Shown here: one piece after another, positions 34,593-44,808 of the stretch
Position numbering within the stretch: the first letter of the stretch is position 1
Layout of the letters: each line of letters begins with the position of its first letter
Assembly: GCF_003952345.1 (NCBI RefSeq)
Contig: NZ_CP034433.1
Coordinates: forward strand, 992,001-1,056,000
Direction of reading: 5' to 3'
DNA length: 64,000 nucleotides
From: Iodobacter ciconiae
GTDB taxonomy: Bacteria; Pseudomonadota; Gammaproteobacteria; Burkholderiales; Chitinibacteraceae
Notes under the pieces: generated by a model
Told to the model about the DNA's origin: nothing
Seen by the model: only the letters and a program-made list of their open reading frames with translations
The model's database searches: none
Translations under genes and position numbers: made by a program

Positions 34593-36590
34593 TTGAATAA
34601 AATAGCGATAAGCCTTGCTGTATTTTTTTCTTCTGCGCCGCTATTGGCGGCGCAAGGTGGTGCATTGCTTTTACCTTCTGCCGCTGATATTGCACGCCAG
34701 TGTCAGCAGACAATTTCTCAGGCAAAAGAAAAAATGGCTGCATTGGAAAAATTGCCACTGGCAAAAGTCAATGCAGCTAATACATTGGGTGAATGGAATA
34801 GAATTAATCAAAACCTGGATCACTTTGGCGGGCCGATGGGTTTGTTATCAGAAGTGAGCCCATCAGCACCAGTGCGTACTGCTGCTGATGCGTGCAATTT
34901 AAAAATGTCTGCACTGATCAGTGAAGTTTTACAAAGTGAGGCTCTATATAACCGGTTTAAAGCTTTAAAGCCGAAAGATGCTATTGATGCAGAGGCTAAA
35001 GCCGATTTGCTTAGCTATTTTGAAGATCGTGGCGTTAATTTATCCAAAGAAAAACGTAAAGAATTAGCCGCTATTTTTAATAAAATAGAAAAATTGCAAC
35101 AGGATTTCTCCCGCAATATGCGGGATAATCAGGCCAGAATCAGCTTTATGGCTGAAGAATTAAAAGGTGTTTCGGCCAGCTTTTTAGAGTCTGCCAAAAA
35201 AGATGCAGCAGGCCAGTATGTATTGGGTTTTGATTATCCCGAAATTGATGCGGTGATGGGCTATGCAGAAAATGAAGCTAGCCGTGAGCGTTATTACATT
35301 GGCCGGATGAAAATTGGCGGCGCGGCTAATTTACAAATTTTAAAAGAAGTTGTCGAATTAAGAAAAAAAATTGCCCAACTCGCCGGTTATTCCAGTTACG
35401 CCGCATTTGCTATTCGTAATAAAATGGCCGCAACACCCGAAGCAGTTAATACTTTCCTGGCCGATGTGCAAACGCGGGTTACCGCCTTAGAAAAATCAGA
35501 TATCGAAGAGTTGCGCCAGGAAAAAATCCGCTTTACCGGCAAGGCCGACAGCGTGTTAAAGCGCTGGGATGTGCAATTTTATGAAGAGCAGTTAAAAGCC
35601 CGTCGCTATCAGCTTGATCAAAAACAAGTGCGTGAGCAGTTTCCTACCGAGCCGACCATTGCCTGGATGATGAACGTCACCGGCACACTCTATGGCGTTG
35701 ATTTTCGCCCGAATGCCCAATTAAAAACATGGCACAAAGAGGTGCGTGCTTATGACGTATTTGATCGCAGCAGCAAAAAATACCTCTCCAGTTTTTACCT
35801 CGATCTTTTCCCGCGTGATGGTAAATATAAACACGCAGCAGCTTTTCCTGTGCGCGGCGTCAGCAGCTTAAGCGGGCAAACACCTGTCAGCGTTTTAGTC
35901 ACCAATTTTAGTCGTGAAGGCTTTAATCAGAATGAGCTGGAAACGCTTTATCACGAGTTTGGCCACATTATGCATGGCGTATTATCCAAGACACGTTACA
36001 CCATGCATGCAGGCACATCGGTGAAGCGTGATTTTGTTGAAGCGCCATCACAAATGTATGAAGAATGGGCGCGCCGGCCCGAAGCGGAAGCGTTATTTAA
36101 CGATACTTGCTCAAGCTGCAAGCCGATTGATCCTCAGCTGATTGCCAAAATGGACGAGGCCCGCCGTTTTGGCCGCGGGCTGAAATACGCCCGTCAGGTA
36201 CTGTATTCCGCTTATGACATGGCTCTGGCTGCTGCAGACGCGGCAGATCCACTGGCTGTATGGCAAAAGATGGAGGGTAAAACGCCGCTGGGCTATGTGG
36301 CAGGTACAGAGTTCCCCGGCACCTTTGGTCATATCGTGGGCGGCTACGCAGCAGGCTATTACGGCTATATGTGGTCTGAAGTGTTAGCGCTGGATATGTT
36401 GTCTGCCTTTGGCAGTAATGTCATGGATGTACAACAGGGCAAGCGTTATCGCGAACTGATTTTGGAAAATGGCGGTCAGAGGCCGGCGATGGAGCTGGTT
36501 GAAGAATTTATTGGCCGTAAACCTAATGCTGATGCGTTTTTTCAGGAGATTAGCGGTCAGCGTGGCGTGGCGGCTAAAGCGGCTGAATGA
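34593..36590 (+). CDS. Exported M3-family zinc oligopeptidase
   Basis: A thimet oligopeptidase/Dcp-type metallopeptidase that cuts short peptides. The zinc site HEFGH is at residues 454-458 (LYHEFGHIMHG), with the third ligand in DFVEAPSQMYEEW. An N-terminal signal peptide (MNKIAISLAVFFSSAPLLAA) indicates a periplasmic location; cytosolic OpdA-type enzymes lack it. The start is a TTG: 34593 has GGGA 7-10 bases upstream and gives a clean MNKI signal start, so it is preferred to the TTG at 34578. It has its own terminator-bounded position directly before the peptide ABC genes, suggesting it trims peptides for import. Confidence 0.87.
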   Translation: MNKIAISLAVFFSSAPLLAAQGGALLLPSAADIARQCQQTISQAKEKMAALEKLPLAKVNAANTLGEWNRINQNLDHFGGPMGLLSEVSPSAPVRTAADACNLKMSALISEVLQSEALYNRFKALKPKDAIDAEAKADLLSYFEDRGVNLSKEKRKELAAIFNKIEKLQQDFSRNMRDNQARISFMAEELKGVSASFLESAKKDAAGQYVLGFDYPEIDAVMGYAENEASRERYYIGRMKIGGAANLQILKEVVELRKKIAQLAGYSSYAAFAIRNKMAATPEAVNTFLADVQTRVTALEKSDIEELRQEKIRFTGKADSVLKRWDVQFYEEQLKARRYQLDQKQVREQFPTEPTIAWMMNVTGTLYGVDFRPNAQLKTWHKEVRAYDVFDRSSKKYLSSFYLDLFPRDGKYKHAAAFPVRGVSSLSGQTPVSVLVTNFSREGFNQNELETLYHEFGHIMHGVLSKTRYTMHAGTSVKRDFVEAPSQMYEEWARRPEAEALFNDTCSSCKPIDPQLIAKMDEARRFGRGLKYARQVLYSAYDMALAAADAADPLAVWQKMEGKTPLGYVAGTEFPGTFGHIVGGYAAGYYGYMWSEVLALDMLSAFGSNVMDVQQGKRYRELILENGGQRPAMELVEEFIGRKPNADAFFQEISGQRGVAAKAAE

Positions 36591-36673
36591 ATAGCTGGTT
36601 GAATATGATTTAGACGAGTGTGCTTCTTTATAAAAAAAGCATTTGTCTAAATGGATTAAAGGGGGAGAAGGTG

Positions 36674-38446
36674 ATGAAAAAACTATTAAGCATCGCCATA
36701 GCGGGGGCGCTATTTAGCCAGCCAGCATTAGCTGCGGATATGAATAAAGTGTTGAGGGTGTCATTTAGAGCCCCTGAAACAGGTTTTGATCCTGGCAAAG
36801 TATCGGATGTGTATTCCAGCTCAATTACAGAAAATGTATTTGATCCGATGCTTACTTATGATTTTATGGCAAGGCCTGTAAAACTCATCCCGAATACACT
36901 GACTGAAATGCCGCAATTGAGTGAAGATGGCAAGGTATTAACACTGCATATTAAAAAGGGCATTTACTTTGCGCCTGATGCGGTATTTAAAGGCCAGAAG
37001 CGTGAATTAACTGCTGCGGATTATGCCTATTCACTTAAACGTCTTGTTGATCCTGCAACAGGGTCCCCAACAGGGTATTTGATTGCTGGCAAGTTTATTG
37101 GTCTCGATGAATGGCTTAAGTCGGCCAAAAATGGCAAGCTTGATTATGATAAAACGGTTGAGGGGATTAAAACACTAGACCGTTATACATTGCGGCTCAC
37201 TTTAAAAGAGCCATATCCTGCATTGCAATATGTACTGGCTATGCCACATCTGGGCGCTGTGGCCCACGAAGTGATGGAAGCCTATGCGGATAACACGATG
37301 TCGCATCCGGTAGGCACAGGCCCGTATATGGTCACTGAATGGAAGCCCGGCACGCACATTTCGTTGCTGGCAAATCCAAATTACAGAAAAAGAGTGATTG
37401 ATTACAAGCCAGGTGATGATAAAAGCGATCAGCAGATTGCGAAAGAAATGAATGGAAAAAGTATTCCTGAAATTGGCCGCGTAGAAGTGTCTATTATTCA
37501 GGAGGAGCAGCCCAGCTGGCTTGCTTTTAGAAATGGGGATTTGGATCTTGCGGGCTTGCCTCAGCCTCTGGTGCGCGGTTCCTTATTGCTTGATCCAAAA
37601 GATCCTTGGCGTGCAGATTTAAAGCCTGATTTAAAAAAAAGAAGAATTAAACTTTACCGCGATTTGGGTGAAGAAATTACCTTTTTCGTATTTAATATGC
37701 AAGATCCTGTGGTTGGAGGTCTAGGCAAAGACAAGATTGCTTTACGCCGCGCTATTGCCATGTCTTTTAATACGGCAGACACTATTCGTAATATTCGCCG
37801 TAATCAGGCAGTTAAGGCACAGTATATTGTTCCACCCAATGTAGCCGGGCATAACCCGAACTTTAAAGCAGCATTTGAATATAACCCGGCTTTGGCAAAT
37901 GCTTTGCTGGATGAATTTGGCTATAAAATTGGCAAAGATGGAAAACGCCTATTACCTAATGGCTTGCCATTTGAAATTGACTTTATTACAGGCACCAGCG
38001 GTATTGATAAACAGTGGAATGAATACTGGCAAAAAGCCTTTGACTCGATAAAAGTAAAAGTAGCATTCAGGCAAATGCAATGGAATGAACAGGTTAAATC
38101 GCTGCGCACCTGCAGCTATGGTATGGATGGTGCAGCATGGCTGGCAGATTATCCGGATGGCGACAATTTTACCATGATGCTTTATGGTAAAAATATTGGC
38201 AGTGAAAATTATGCCTGCTACAAATCGCCGGGCTATGACAGGCTTTATGAAGCATCCCAAAAGTTAGCTGACAGCCCGGAGCGTAATGCGCTTTATGATC
38301 AAATGAATAAAATCATGATGGCTGATACACCTTGGGTAATGGGTGATACGCGGTTTAATAATTACCTGACGCATCAATGGGTCAGGGGTTATAAACCCCA
38401 TCCGCAATTTAATACCCTGTGGCGATATCTGGATATTAAAAAGTAA
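36674..38446 (+). CDS. Peptide ABC transporter substrate-binding protein (SBP_bac_5)
   Basis: A periplasmic binding protein of the DppA/OppA family, 590 residues. A signal peptide (MKKLLSIAIAGALFSQPALA) is followed by the family core (SEDGKVLTLHIKKGIYFAPD, SHPVGTGPYMVTEWKPG). The frame opens at 36620, but the ATG at 36674 has GGGGAGAAGG upstream. It sits 83 bases after the M3 peptidase, within the same block, and heads the transporter genes. Its size and central domain fit long peptides; di/tripeptides cannot be excluded. Confidence 0.92.
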   Translation: MKKLLSIAIAGALFSQPALAADMNKVLRVSFRAPETGFDPGKVSDVYSSSITENVFDPMLTYDFMARPVKLIPNTLTEMPQLSEDGKVLTLHIKKGIYFAPDAVFKGQKRELTAADYAYSLKRLVDPATGSPTGYLIAGKFIGLDEWLKSAKNGKLDYDKTVEGIKTLDRYTLRLTLKEPYPALQYVLAMPHLGAVAHEVMEAYADNTMSHPVGTGPYMVTEWKPGTHISLLANPNYRKRVIDYKPGDDKSDQQIAKEMNGKSIPEIGRVEVSIIQEEQPSWLAFRNGDLDLAGLPQPLVRGSLLLDPKDPWRADLKPDLKKRRIKLYRDLGEEITFFVFNMQDPVVGGLGKDKIALRRAIAMSFNTADTIRNIRRNQAVKAQYIVPPNVAGHNPNFKAAFEYNPALANALLDEFGYKIGKDGKRLLPNGLPFEIDFITGTSGIDKQWNEYWQKAFDSIKVKVAFRQMQWNEQVKSLRTCSYGMDGAAWLADYPDGDNFTMMLYGKNIGSENYACYKSPGYDRLYEASQKLADSPERNALYDQMNKIMMADTPWVMGDTRFNNYLTHQWVRGYKPHPQFNTLWRYLDIKK

Positions 38447-38483
38447 TGATTAATATTGATTGATTTGTGGCCAGGGAAAAATA

Positions 38484-39422
38484 ATGCTTGCCTATATTAT
38501 TCGCCGTATTTTGCAAATGATTCCGACCTTATTCGGGGTTATGCTATTGGTGTTTTTTTTATTCTCTGTTGTGGGGGGCGACCCAAGCCTGATTCTTGGG
38601 GGAAAACATTTAACCGAGGAAGTTTTAAATAATATCCGCAGCCAGCTGGGTCTGGATAAGAGCTTGCCGGAGCAATTTTTTATATTTGTAAAGCAGGTGC
38701 TGACTTTAGATTTTGGTACCTCGTGGTCTACGCAGCAGCCAGTATCCAGTATGATTGCCAGCCGCATTGGGCCATCATTAACCTTAACCGGCTCTTTACT
38801 GGTGGTGAGCTTATTGGTGTCTATTCCATTGGCGGCTGTCGTGGCGTATTTCCGTGGTGGTTTAACCGATCGGGTGGTCACCATTGCGTGTACGGTAGCG
38901 ATGTCGATTAGTGCGCTGGTATATATCGTGGTGGGCCAATATATTCTGGCTTATGAATTATCATGGTTCCCGGTGCGTGGATGGGGTGATTCTCTATTCA
39001 CCAATTTACTGGTTTATGTGCCTTTGCCATTATTAATGGGGTTGTTGGTTTCAATTGGCCCGGATATTCGTTTTTATCGCAGTTTTTTTATTGAAGAAAT
39101 AAATAATGATTATGTGCGCACTGCGCGTGCCAAGGGTTTATCCGAGCAAAAAATCATGCTTAAGCATGTATTACGTAATGCCATGATTCCGGTGGTAACC
39201 ACGGTCATGATGTCCTTGCCATTTTTAATGATGGGGGCGTTAATTCTGGAAAGCTTTTTTGGTATTCCGGGTATGGGCAATGAAGTATTGCTGGCGGTGA
39301 ATAAAAGTGATTTTCCGGTTATTAAAGCCGTAACCATTTATATCGCAATGGCAACGATGGTATTTAATTTGCTGGCGGATCTGGTTTACAAATTAATCGA
39401 TCCACGCGTTCAGCTTAAATAA
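38484..39422 (+). CDS. Peptide ABC transporter permease, DppB/OppB type
   Basis: An inner-membrane permease of 312 residues, six predicted helices. The start AYIIRRILQMIPTLFGVMLL and the EAA loop (YVRTARAKGLSEQKIMLKHV) that contacts the ATPase are clear. The ATG at 38484 follows CAGGGA; an earlier start, at 38460, would have no ribosome site. It is co-transcribed with the binding protein and second permease. Confidence 0.92.
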   Translation: MLAYIIRRILQMIPTLFGVMLLVFFLFSVVGGDPSLILGGKHLTEEVLNNIRSQLGLDKSLPEQFFIFVKQVLTLDFGTSWSTQQPVSSMIASRIGPSLTLTGSLLVVSLLVSIPLAAVVAYFRGGLTDRVVTIACTVAMSISALVYIVVGQYILAYELSWFPVRGWGDSLFTNLLVYVPLPLLMGLLVSIGPDIRFYRSFFIEEINNDYVRTARAKGLSEQKIMLKHVLRNAMIPVVTTVMMSLPFLMMGALILESFFGIPGMGNEVLLAVNKSDFPVIKAVTIYIAMATMVFNLLADLVYKLIDPRVQLK

Positions 39423-39437
39423 GCCCGGAGTATGTAA

Positions 39438-40496
39438 ATGGATGCAATTATTAAAGCAATGCCGGGTTTGCAAACAGAAACGGCATCAAAAAGTTTGTGG
39501 GCATTAGGCTGGCAACGGCTTAAGCGTAATAAAGTAGGTTTTATTGCGCTATGGGTGGTGGTGGCTTATTTACTGATTGCGGTGGGGGGCTGGGTCAATA
39601 TGGTGGCCAGCCACTGGGCCGATGAAGTGGCCGTGCCCTATGCACCGCCTTCCTGGATGACCAAGGGTAAAGACAAGCAATTACCGCCAGGCAAACATAT
39701 AGCGGCGAAGGAGGAGCAAGAGATTCAGACTCTGCTGCCCTCTGAAGACCCGATTGCCAAAGAGCTGGCTGCGGCGCAAAAAAATGTTGCCAAGTACGCA
39801 GATAACAGCCCTCCCAGGCGTGAAACGATGCCTTTTGGGGCAGATTTACGTGGCCGTGATGTGATCACAAAAACCATTAAAGGGACATCAACTTCAATTT
39901 TTGTCGGCATTTTTGGTGCCATTCTGGCGCTATCAATTGGTACGGCGCTTGGGGCTGTGTCAGGTTATTTTGGTGGCAAAGTTGATGATTTCCTAACCTG
40001 GTTTTACAGCATCTTTACTTCTGTTCCGGATATGCTTTTGCTGCTGTCTTTTGCTGCAGTTTCCGGCCGCGGGATCAGCACCATTATTATGGTAATGGCT
40101 TTAACGAGCTGGACAGGGACATATCGCCTGGTACGGGCCGAGTATATGAAGCTGAAAAACCGCGAATATGTACAGGCTGCCGATGCAATTGGCGCTTCGC
40201 ATTCCCGCCGTATGTTTGTGCATATCTTGCCAAACATCAGCCATTTGCTGCTGGTTCAGTTTTCTTTGATGACGGTTGCTTTGATTAAATACGAAGCCAT
40301 TCTGTCTTTTCTGGGGTTTGGTGTAGGTGTTACTCAGGTGAGCCTGGGATCAATGCTGGCCGAAGCACCTGCAGAGCTGGTGCAGGGCTTCTGGTGGCAA
40401 ATGGTTGCGGTAACGATTGCAATGTCGGTGCTGGTGACTGCGTTTAGCCTGTTGGTGGATGCATTGCGCGACGCGCTTGATCCAAAAGTGAAATAA
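39438..40496 (+). CDS. Peptide ABC transporter permease, DppC/OppC type
   Basis: The second permease, 352 residues. After TM1 (GFIALWVVVAYLLIAVGGWV) there is a long soluble stretch of about 90 residues (YAPPSWMTKGKDKQLPPG and onward) before the conserved MPFGADLRGRDVITKTIKGT and five more helices; the EAA loop is YVQAADAIGASHSRRMFVHI. Such a periplasmic insert is larger than in E. coli DppC but is known in the YejE-like/OppC branch. It is 15 bases downstream of the first permease. Confidence 0.92.
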   Translation: MDAIIKAMPGLQTETASKSLWALGWQRLKRNKVGFIALWVVVAYLLIAVGGWVNMVASHWADEVAVPYAPPSWMTKGKDKQLPPGKHIAAKEEQEIQTLLPSEDPIAKELAAAQKNVAKYADNSPPRRETMPFGADLRGRDVITKTIKGTSTSIFVGIFGAILALSIGTALGAVSGYFGGKVDDFLTWFYSIFTSVPDMLLLLSFAAVSGRGISTIIMVMALTSWTGTYRLVRAEYMKLKNREYVQAADAIGASHSRRMFVHILPNISHLLLVQFSLMTVALIKYEAILSFLGFGVGVTQVSLGSMLAEAPAELVQGFWWQMVAVTIAMSVLVTAFSLLVDALRDALDPKVK

Positions 40497-40508
40497 GGAG
40501 CGCGCGAC

Positions 40509-42242
40509 ATGTCCCAAAATACTGAAGCATTGCTATCGGTTCGTAATCTGGTGATTAATTTTCGCCAGGAAGACGGTGCTCGCTTTAACGCCATCAAAGG
40601 CGTGAGTTTTGATATCCCTAAGCACCGTACTGTGGCGCTGGTGGGCGAATCGGGCTCGGGAAAATCCGTCACTTCGATGGCGATTATGCAATTGCTGCCC
40701 CCTAACAATACCGAAGTCGGCAAAGACAGCCAGATTTTGTTTGAAGGGCATAATTTACTGGGTTTGAGTAATCGTGAGCTGCGCAAAATGCGTGGCAAAG
40801 ATATTGCCATGATTTTCCAGGAGCCGATGAGCTCTTTAAATCCGGTGTTTACCGTTGGTGATCAGGTGGCAGAAACCCTGATGCTGCATGCCAGCTTAGG
40901 CCGTCGTGCTGCTGCAAAACGCGCGGTTGAATTACTCGCCGAAGTCGGTTTGCCTGATCCTGAAAAAAAGGCCAGTAACTATCCGCATGAGTTATCCGGC
41001 GGGCAGCAGCAGCGTGTGATGATTGCCATGGCGATTGCGTGCAAACCTAAGCTCTTGATTGCAGACGAGCCAACCACGGCGCTGGATGTCACCATTCAGA
41101 AGCAAATTTTACAACTGATTGCCGATCTGCAAAAAAAGCATGGCATGTCGGTGCTGTTTATTACCCATGATCTGGGTTTGGTGGGAGAGTTTGCCCATGA
41201 TGTGGTAGTAATGCGCCACGGTGAGATCCGTGAGGCAGGCACGGTGGAGCAAATTTTTGATGCACCAGAAGACAGCTATACCAGGGCACTGCTGGCTTGC
41301 CGCCCGCACCTGGATCGCCGCCCGGAGCGCCTGGCCGTAATTGATGATTTTTTAAAAGCGGAAGGTTACACCGAGCCTGCAAATCGTGAGCGTGGTTATA
41401 AGGCGGATGATGAGATCGTGCTGGAGGTGAAAGGCCTCGGTAAATATTTTGAATCGCGTGAAGGCCTGTTTGGTAAACGTATTTTTCACGCCGCGAAAGA
41501 TGTGTCGTTTAAGTTAGCACGTGGCAAAACACTGGGTATTGTGGGTGAATCAGGCTCGGGCAAAACCACCGTGGGCTTAACGCTGGTGCGCCTACATCAG
41601 GCCACCAGCGGCCAGGCATTTTTTAATGGCAAAGATTTATTTGCCATGAGCCCGCGGGAATTTAATGAATACAAGCGGCGTATTCAGATTATTTTTCAAA
41701 ACCCCTATGCGTCTTTAAATCCGCGCTTTACTGTTGAGCAAATTCTGACCGAGCCGATGAAATTGCATGGCATTGGTGCAAATGATAGCGAGCGCATTAA
41801 GCTGGCGCGTGATTTACTCAATAAAGTAGATCTGCACGGGAATTCATTAGCGAAATACCCGCATGAATTCTCGGGAGGGCAGCGTCAGCGGATTGCCATT
41901 GCACGCTGCTTAACCATGAAGCCCGAAATTCTGATTTGTGATGAATCGGTATCGGCTCTGGATGTATCGGTGCAAGCACAGGTATTGAATTTACTGCAGG
42001 ATTTGCAGGATGAATTTAAAATGTCTTACTTATTTATTTCGCATGATCTGGCCGTGGTTAAGCATATTTCGGATCAGGTGATGGTGATGAATAAAGGTGA
42101 GGTGGTTGAGCAGGCTGATGCGGATTCTATTTATTTAAATCCGGCTGCTCAATATACGCGTAAATTATTATCGTCTATTCCACAAGGTCGTGGCAGGGTA
42201 CAGAATCAGCAGTATTTAAAGAGTGATTCAGTTATTTTATAA
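40509..42242 (+). CDS. Peptide ABC transporter ATPase with two nucleotide-binding domains
   Basis: A 577-residue fused ATPase (DppD-DppF/YejF type). NBD1 has Walker A GESGSGKS, signature LSGGQQQR and Walker [16 protein letters not shown]2 repeats [16 protein letters not shown] and [11 protein letters not shown]. The usual Glu after Walker B is kept in both domains, so both sites look active. It follows the permeases by 12 bases and is the last gene before a strong terminator. Confidence 0.95.
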   Translation: MSQNTEALLSVRNLVINFRQEDGARFNAIKGVSFDIPKHRTVALVGESGSGKSVTSMAIMQLLPPNNTEVGKDSQILFEGHNLLGLSNRELRKMRGKDIAMIFQEPMSSLNPVFTVGDQVAETLMLHASLGRRAAAKRAVELLAEVGLPDPEKKASNYPHELSGGQQQRVMIAMAIACKPKLLIADEPTTALDVTIQKQILQLIADLQKKHGMSVLFITHDLGLVGEFAHDVVVMRHGEIREAGTVEQIFDAPEDSYTRALLACRPHLDRRPERLAVIDDFLKAEGYTEPANRERGYKADDEIVLEVKGLGKYFESREGLFGKRIFHAAKDVSFKLARGKTLGIVGESGSGKTTVGLTLVRLHQATSGQAFFNGKDLFAMSPREFNEYKRRIQIIFQNPYASLNPRFTVEQILTEPMKLHGIGANDSERIKLARDLLNKVDLHGNSLAKYPHEFSGGQRQRIAIARCLTMKPEILICDESVSALDVSVQAQVLNLLQDLQDEFKMSYLFISHDLAVVKHISDQVMVMNKGEVVEQADADSIYLNPAAQYTRKLLSSIPQGRGRVQNQQYLKSDSVIL

Positions 42243-42260
42243 GCTGTTTGTAAAATATCC

Positions 42261-42296
42261 GCCGTTCAGACAGAAAGTCTGGGCGGCTTTTTTTTT
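42261..42296 (+). terminator. Strong terminator of the peptide ABC unit
   Basis: An 11-bp stem GCCGTTCAGAC (42261-42271)/GTCTGGGCGGC (42277-42287), with two G-T pairs, loop AGAAA and nine T's. Confidence 0.93.
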
Positions 42297-42418
42297 GCAA
42301 AAAGAAGTATGGTGAGGGCTAATTGATGATGCCCTATTTAATCATCATTTTGTTATGGGTGATAAGTTGAGCATGGTCTAAGTTAAAGATGTTGTAATCG
42401 TTTTTTTAGGTGCATGTA

Positions 42419-43306
42419 ATGATGCGTATTTTATTTTTTTGCAGCTTATGGCTGATGCCTGTATCCGCGCATGCACTTAAAATTGCGATGGTGCTCTGGC
42501 GTGGTGAAACCGCCGCTGAGCAGGGGTTTCGTGATGAGTTGAAAAAACTGGGTCTAAAACCTGTGCTGACTGTCTTTGATGCAAATCAGGATCGCACCGC
42601 CCTGGCTACAATGCTACGTACAAAGTTAGAGCCCCAGCTGGCATCGTATGATTATGTGTATAGCTTTGGTACAACAGCGACTTTAATGACCAAAAGCTTT
42701 TTAGCCGGGCGTAAGCCATTAATTTTTAATGCAGTATTCGATCCGGTTGGAGCAGGTATTGTCTCGGTAAATAAAAAAGATAATAAAGTAGTGGCAGGGG
42801 TGAGCAATATGGTTTTCTTGTCATTACAGATTAGCAATGCCCGAAAATATTTGCCTAAAGGCAGTAAAATGCTGATGCCGGTTAATCCACGGGAGCGTAA
42901 TACACAATTGATTGCTGAGCAGTTAAAGTCAGTTGCTGCTGATTATCAATGGATATTAGAGACATGGCGAATTAACCCCGATAAAGTATTACTTAAAGCA
43001 GAATTACTGCGTTTGCAACAGGATGCCAGAGAGAGCGTGGTTTTTATTCCAGCAGATAGCTATTTAATCTCGGTTGCACCGGAATTAATGCAGGCGCTCA
43101 ATGATGCACATATTGCAACCATTTGTAGTATTGAGGCTTTTATTCCTTATCGCTGCACGGTGGGAACGGTAGGGGATTACCGTGAGCAGGGTATGCTGGC
43201 GGCTCGGATTATTGCCATGAATCAGAAAGGAATCGGGTTGCAGGATATTCCAGTACAATACGATCCTGCTCCCCGGCTTATTGTTAAAGATATGCCACTA
43301 CCCTAG
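42419..43306 (+). CDS. ABC transporter substrate-binding protein, TrpX/ABC_sub_bind family, orphan
   Basis: A 295-residue exported binding protein (signal peptide MMRILFFCSLWLMPVSAHA) of the PF04392 group related to TrpX (KIAMVLWRGETAAEQGFRDEL, VYSFGTTATLMTKSFL, IPADSYLISVAPELM). Related proteins bind small molecules such as tryptophan or phenylalanine-type ligands. No permease or ATPase gene is adjacent, so it is an orphan that must use a partner elsewhere or act as a sensor. GTG at 42410 is an alternative, but TTAGG at 42406-42410 places the ATG at 42419 better. Confidence 0.82.
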   Translation: MMRILFFCSLWLMPVSAHALKIAMVLWRGETAAEQGFRDELKKLGLKPVLTVFDANQDRTALATMLRTKLEPQLASYDYVYSFGTTATLMTKSFLAGRKPLIFNAVFDPVGAGIVSVNKKDNKVVAGVSNMVFLSLQISNARKYLPKGSKMLMPVNPRERNTQLIAEQLKSVAADYQWILETWRINPDKVLLKAELLRLQQDARESVVFIPADSYLISVAPELMQALNDAHIATICSIEAFIPYRCTVGTVGDYREQGMLAARIIAMNQKGIGLQDIPVQYDPAPRLIVKDMPLP

Positions 43307-43453
43307 TCCGCTTTAATTTGAATGGACTTTTAAATTGAGTTATTTCTATTGAATAATATTAAATTTATTAAATAAAATATTTACTGATTACTTTGTGTGT
43401 TTTGTTTATTAGTAAGGTTAAGTTGATTTTTGTTTATCTGCTTTAATGTTTTA

Positions 43454-43490
43454 GCCAAAGCCGGATTATTTACGGATTTGGCCTGCTTGT
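43454..43490. terminator. Possible terminator between converging genes
   Basis: GCCAAA (43454-43459) with TTTGGC (43477-43482) and CCG/CGG inside after a G-A mismatch. It lies between the TrpX-like gene (plus) and the DUF3396 gene (minus); the T-runs are poor. Confidence 0.4.
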
Positions 43491-43494
43491 TTAG

Positions 43495-44796
43495 CTATTT
43501 TTGATTCCCATCCCAATACCAAATCGTAGCGCCATAATCAGAGCCGGGAAAATCTGGCATTACTTCACCCTGTTTAAATAAAGCACGGCTGTTCTGTTTA
43601 GCAGGGGTATACCAATAGCCTGTTTCTGGGCATGGGCTATTTGCCGGGCAGCGGCCACTTTGTAGTGAATCATCTACTGAAGTCCCTAATAAAGGTTGGC
43701 GAATTTCTAGGCTGGGCCAATCGCTATTTTCATCAAATCGCCTCATCCAGCGTAAGCTGCTTTCATAATCAAAGCGTGGATTAGGATCGTCATCCCACGG
43801 ATCTAAAGTCAGTAATTGCAATTCATCGCAGCGAATGGGCTTGATTAATTCATTGGCTTTGATTAAAAGATCGGGCAGACCTTGCGCTACCGGATATAAA
43901 TCTAATTCACCTAAACGTATCCAAAGTGCATTTTCTGCATTTGGATTATGAGGCCCTGCGGGATAAGGAATAGCTGTGATATGAATCCGTGGATCATCCA
44001 GAAATGTACGTACTTCAGCTTCTGTTTTACCTAAGCGGCTGCGCCATAAAGGGGAAAGTAAAAAGCTCCAGGTGGGGGTGCGCAGACCAGCCCCCAAACG
44101 CAGATGTGATACATAACCATTTTCACTGGCATGATATTGAAATCCCATTGCATCAGGATGATCAATATCCATGCCATAAAAATAATCGGCACAGATTCGC
44201 TCTAATACATCGGCTTCATAGGCGCCCATTAAATTAAAGCCCCCATTGCCTACTTCAAAACCACTGTAGCAATGCTCGGGTTGCAGCACATTCAGGCAGT
44301 GCTCCACAAACGCATACCAACGCTCTTTATTCTGATTAAACCACTTATGCCGGAAAGTAAGTTTTAGTGTGCTGTAACAACGGTAGCCTTCATCAACAAC
44401 CCCACTAATGGCCCAGCGTGGGCTAGCCATAGGGCCACTTGCATCGGTTGCTCGCATAAAATGCACCCGCCCACGGCTTTGGCTGCGGATTGCAGCGGGC
44501 CGCCAGTCCTCAGGCAGGCGTTTGTCTCCTGCTTTTAACCAGACTTGGGTCAGTGATTTCCATATTTTTTGCCAAGGCTCGTCAATTAACAGGCTGAACT
44601 CATCAAACAGAGCATGCATTTTTTCAGCCACTTGCATATATTCATCGGGCTGGTTGTAAACATAAAACGTGATATAGGGGCAGATGCCAAGATCCCGGTT
44701 ATCTTCGCCAAATGTAGTTAATAAATCATTTTCAAGGGTAGCCGTTATAAACCAGTCAATATCATCCTGATCCATTAATAATTCAGCAGTGCTCAT
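43495..44796 (-). CDS. DUF3396 type VI immunity-family protein
   Basis: A 433-residue cytoplasmic protein without a signal peptide that likely neutralises the adjacent nuclease effector. The DUF3396 core lies at about residues 30-290 (YSGFEVGNGGFNLMGAYEAD, then GLRTPTWSFLLSPLWRSRLG). A C-terminal module has a Cys-rich SGRCPANSPCPETGYWY and ends in SDYGATIWYWDG. DUF3396 genes are well known as type VI immunity partners. The gene follows the effector gene by 12 bases and has its own GGAAAAG site, so a toxin-antidote pair is likely. Which domain binds the toxin is unknown. Confidence 0.75.
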   Translation of the reverse strand: MSTAELLMDQDDIDWFITATLENDLLTTFGEDNRDLGICPYITFYVYNQPDEYMQVAEKMHALFDEFSLLIDEPWQKIWKSLTQVWLKAGDKRLPEDWRPAAIRSQSRGRVHFMRATDASGPMASPRWAISGVVDEGYRCYSTLKLTFRHKWFNQNKERWYAFVEHCLNVLQPEHCYSGFEVGNGGFNLMGAYEADVLERICADYFYGMDIDHPDAMGFQYHASENGYVSHLRLGAGLRTPTWSFLLSPLWRSRLGKTEAEVRTFLDDPRIHITAIPYPAGPHNPNAENALWIRLGELDLYPVAQGLPDLLIKANELIKPIRCDELQLLTLDPWDDDPNPRFDYESSLRWMRRFDENSDWPSLEIRQPLLGTSVDDSLQSGRCPANSPCPETGYWYTPAKQNSRALFKQGEVMPDFPGSDYGATIWYWDGNQK

Positions 44797-44808
44797 TTTC
44801 TTTTCCTG

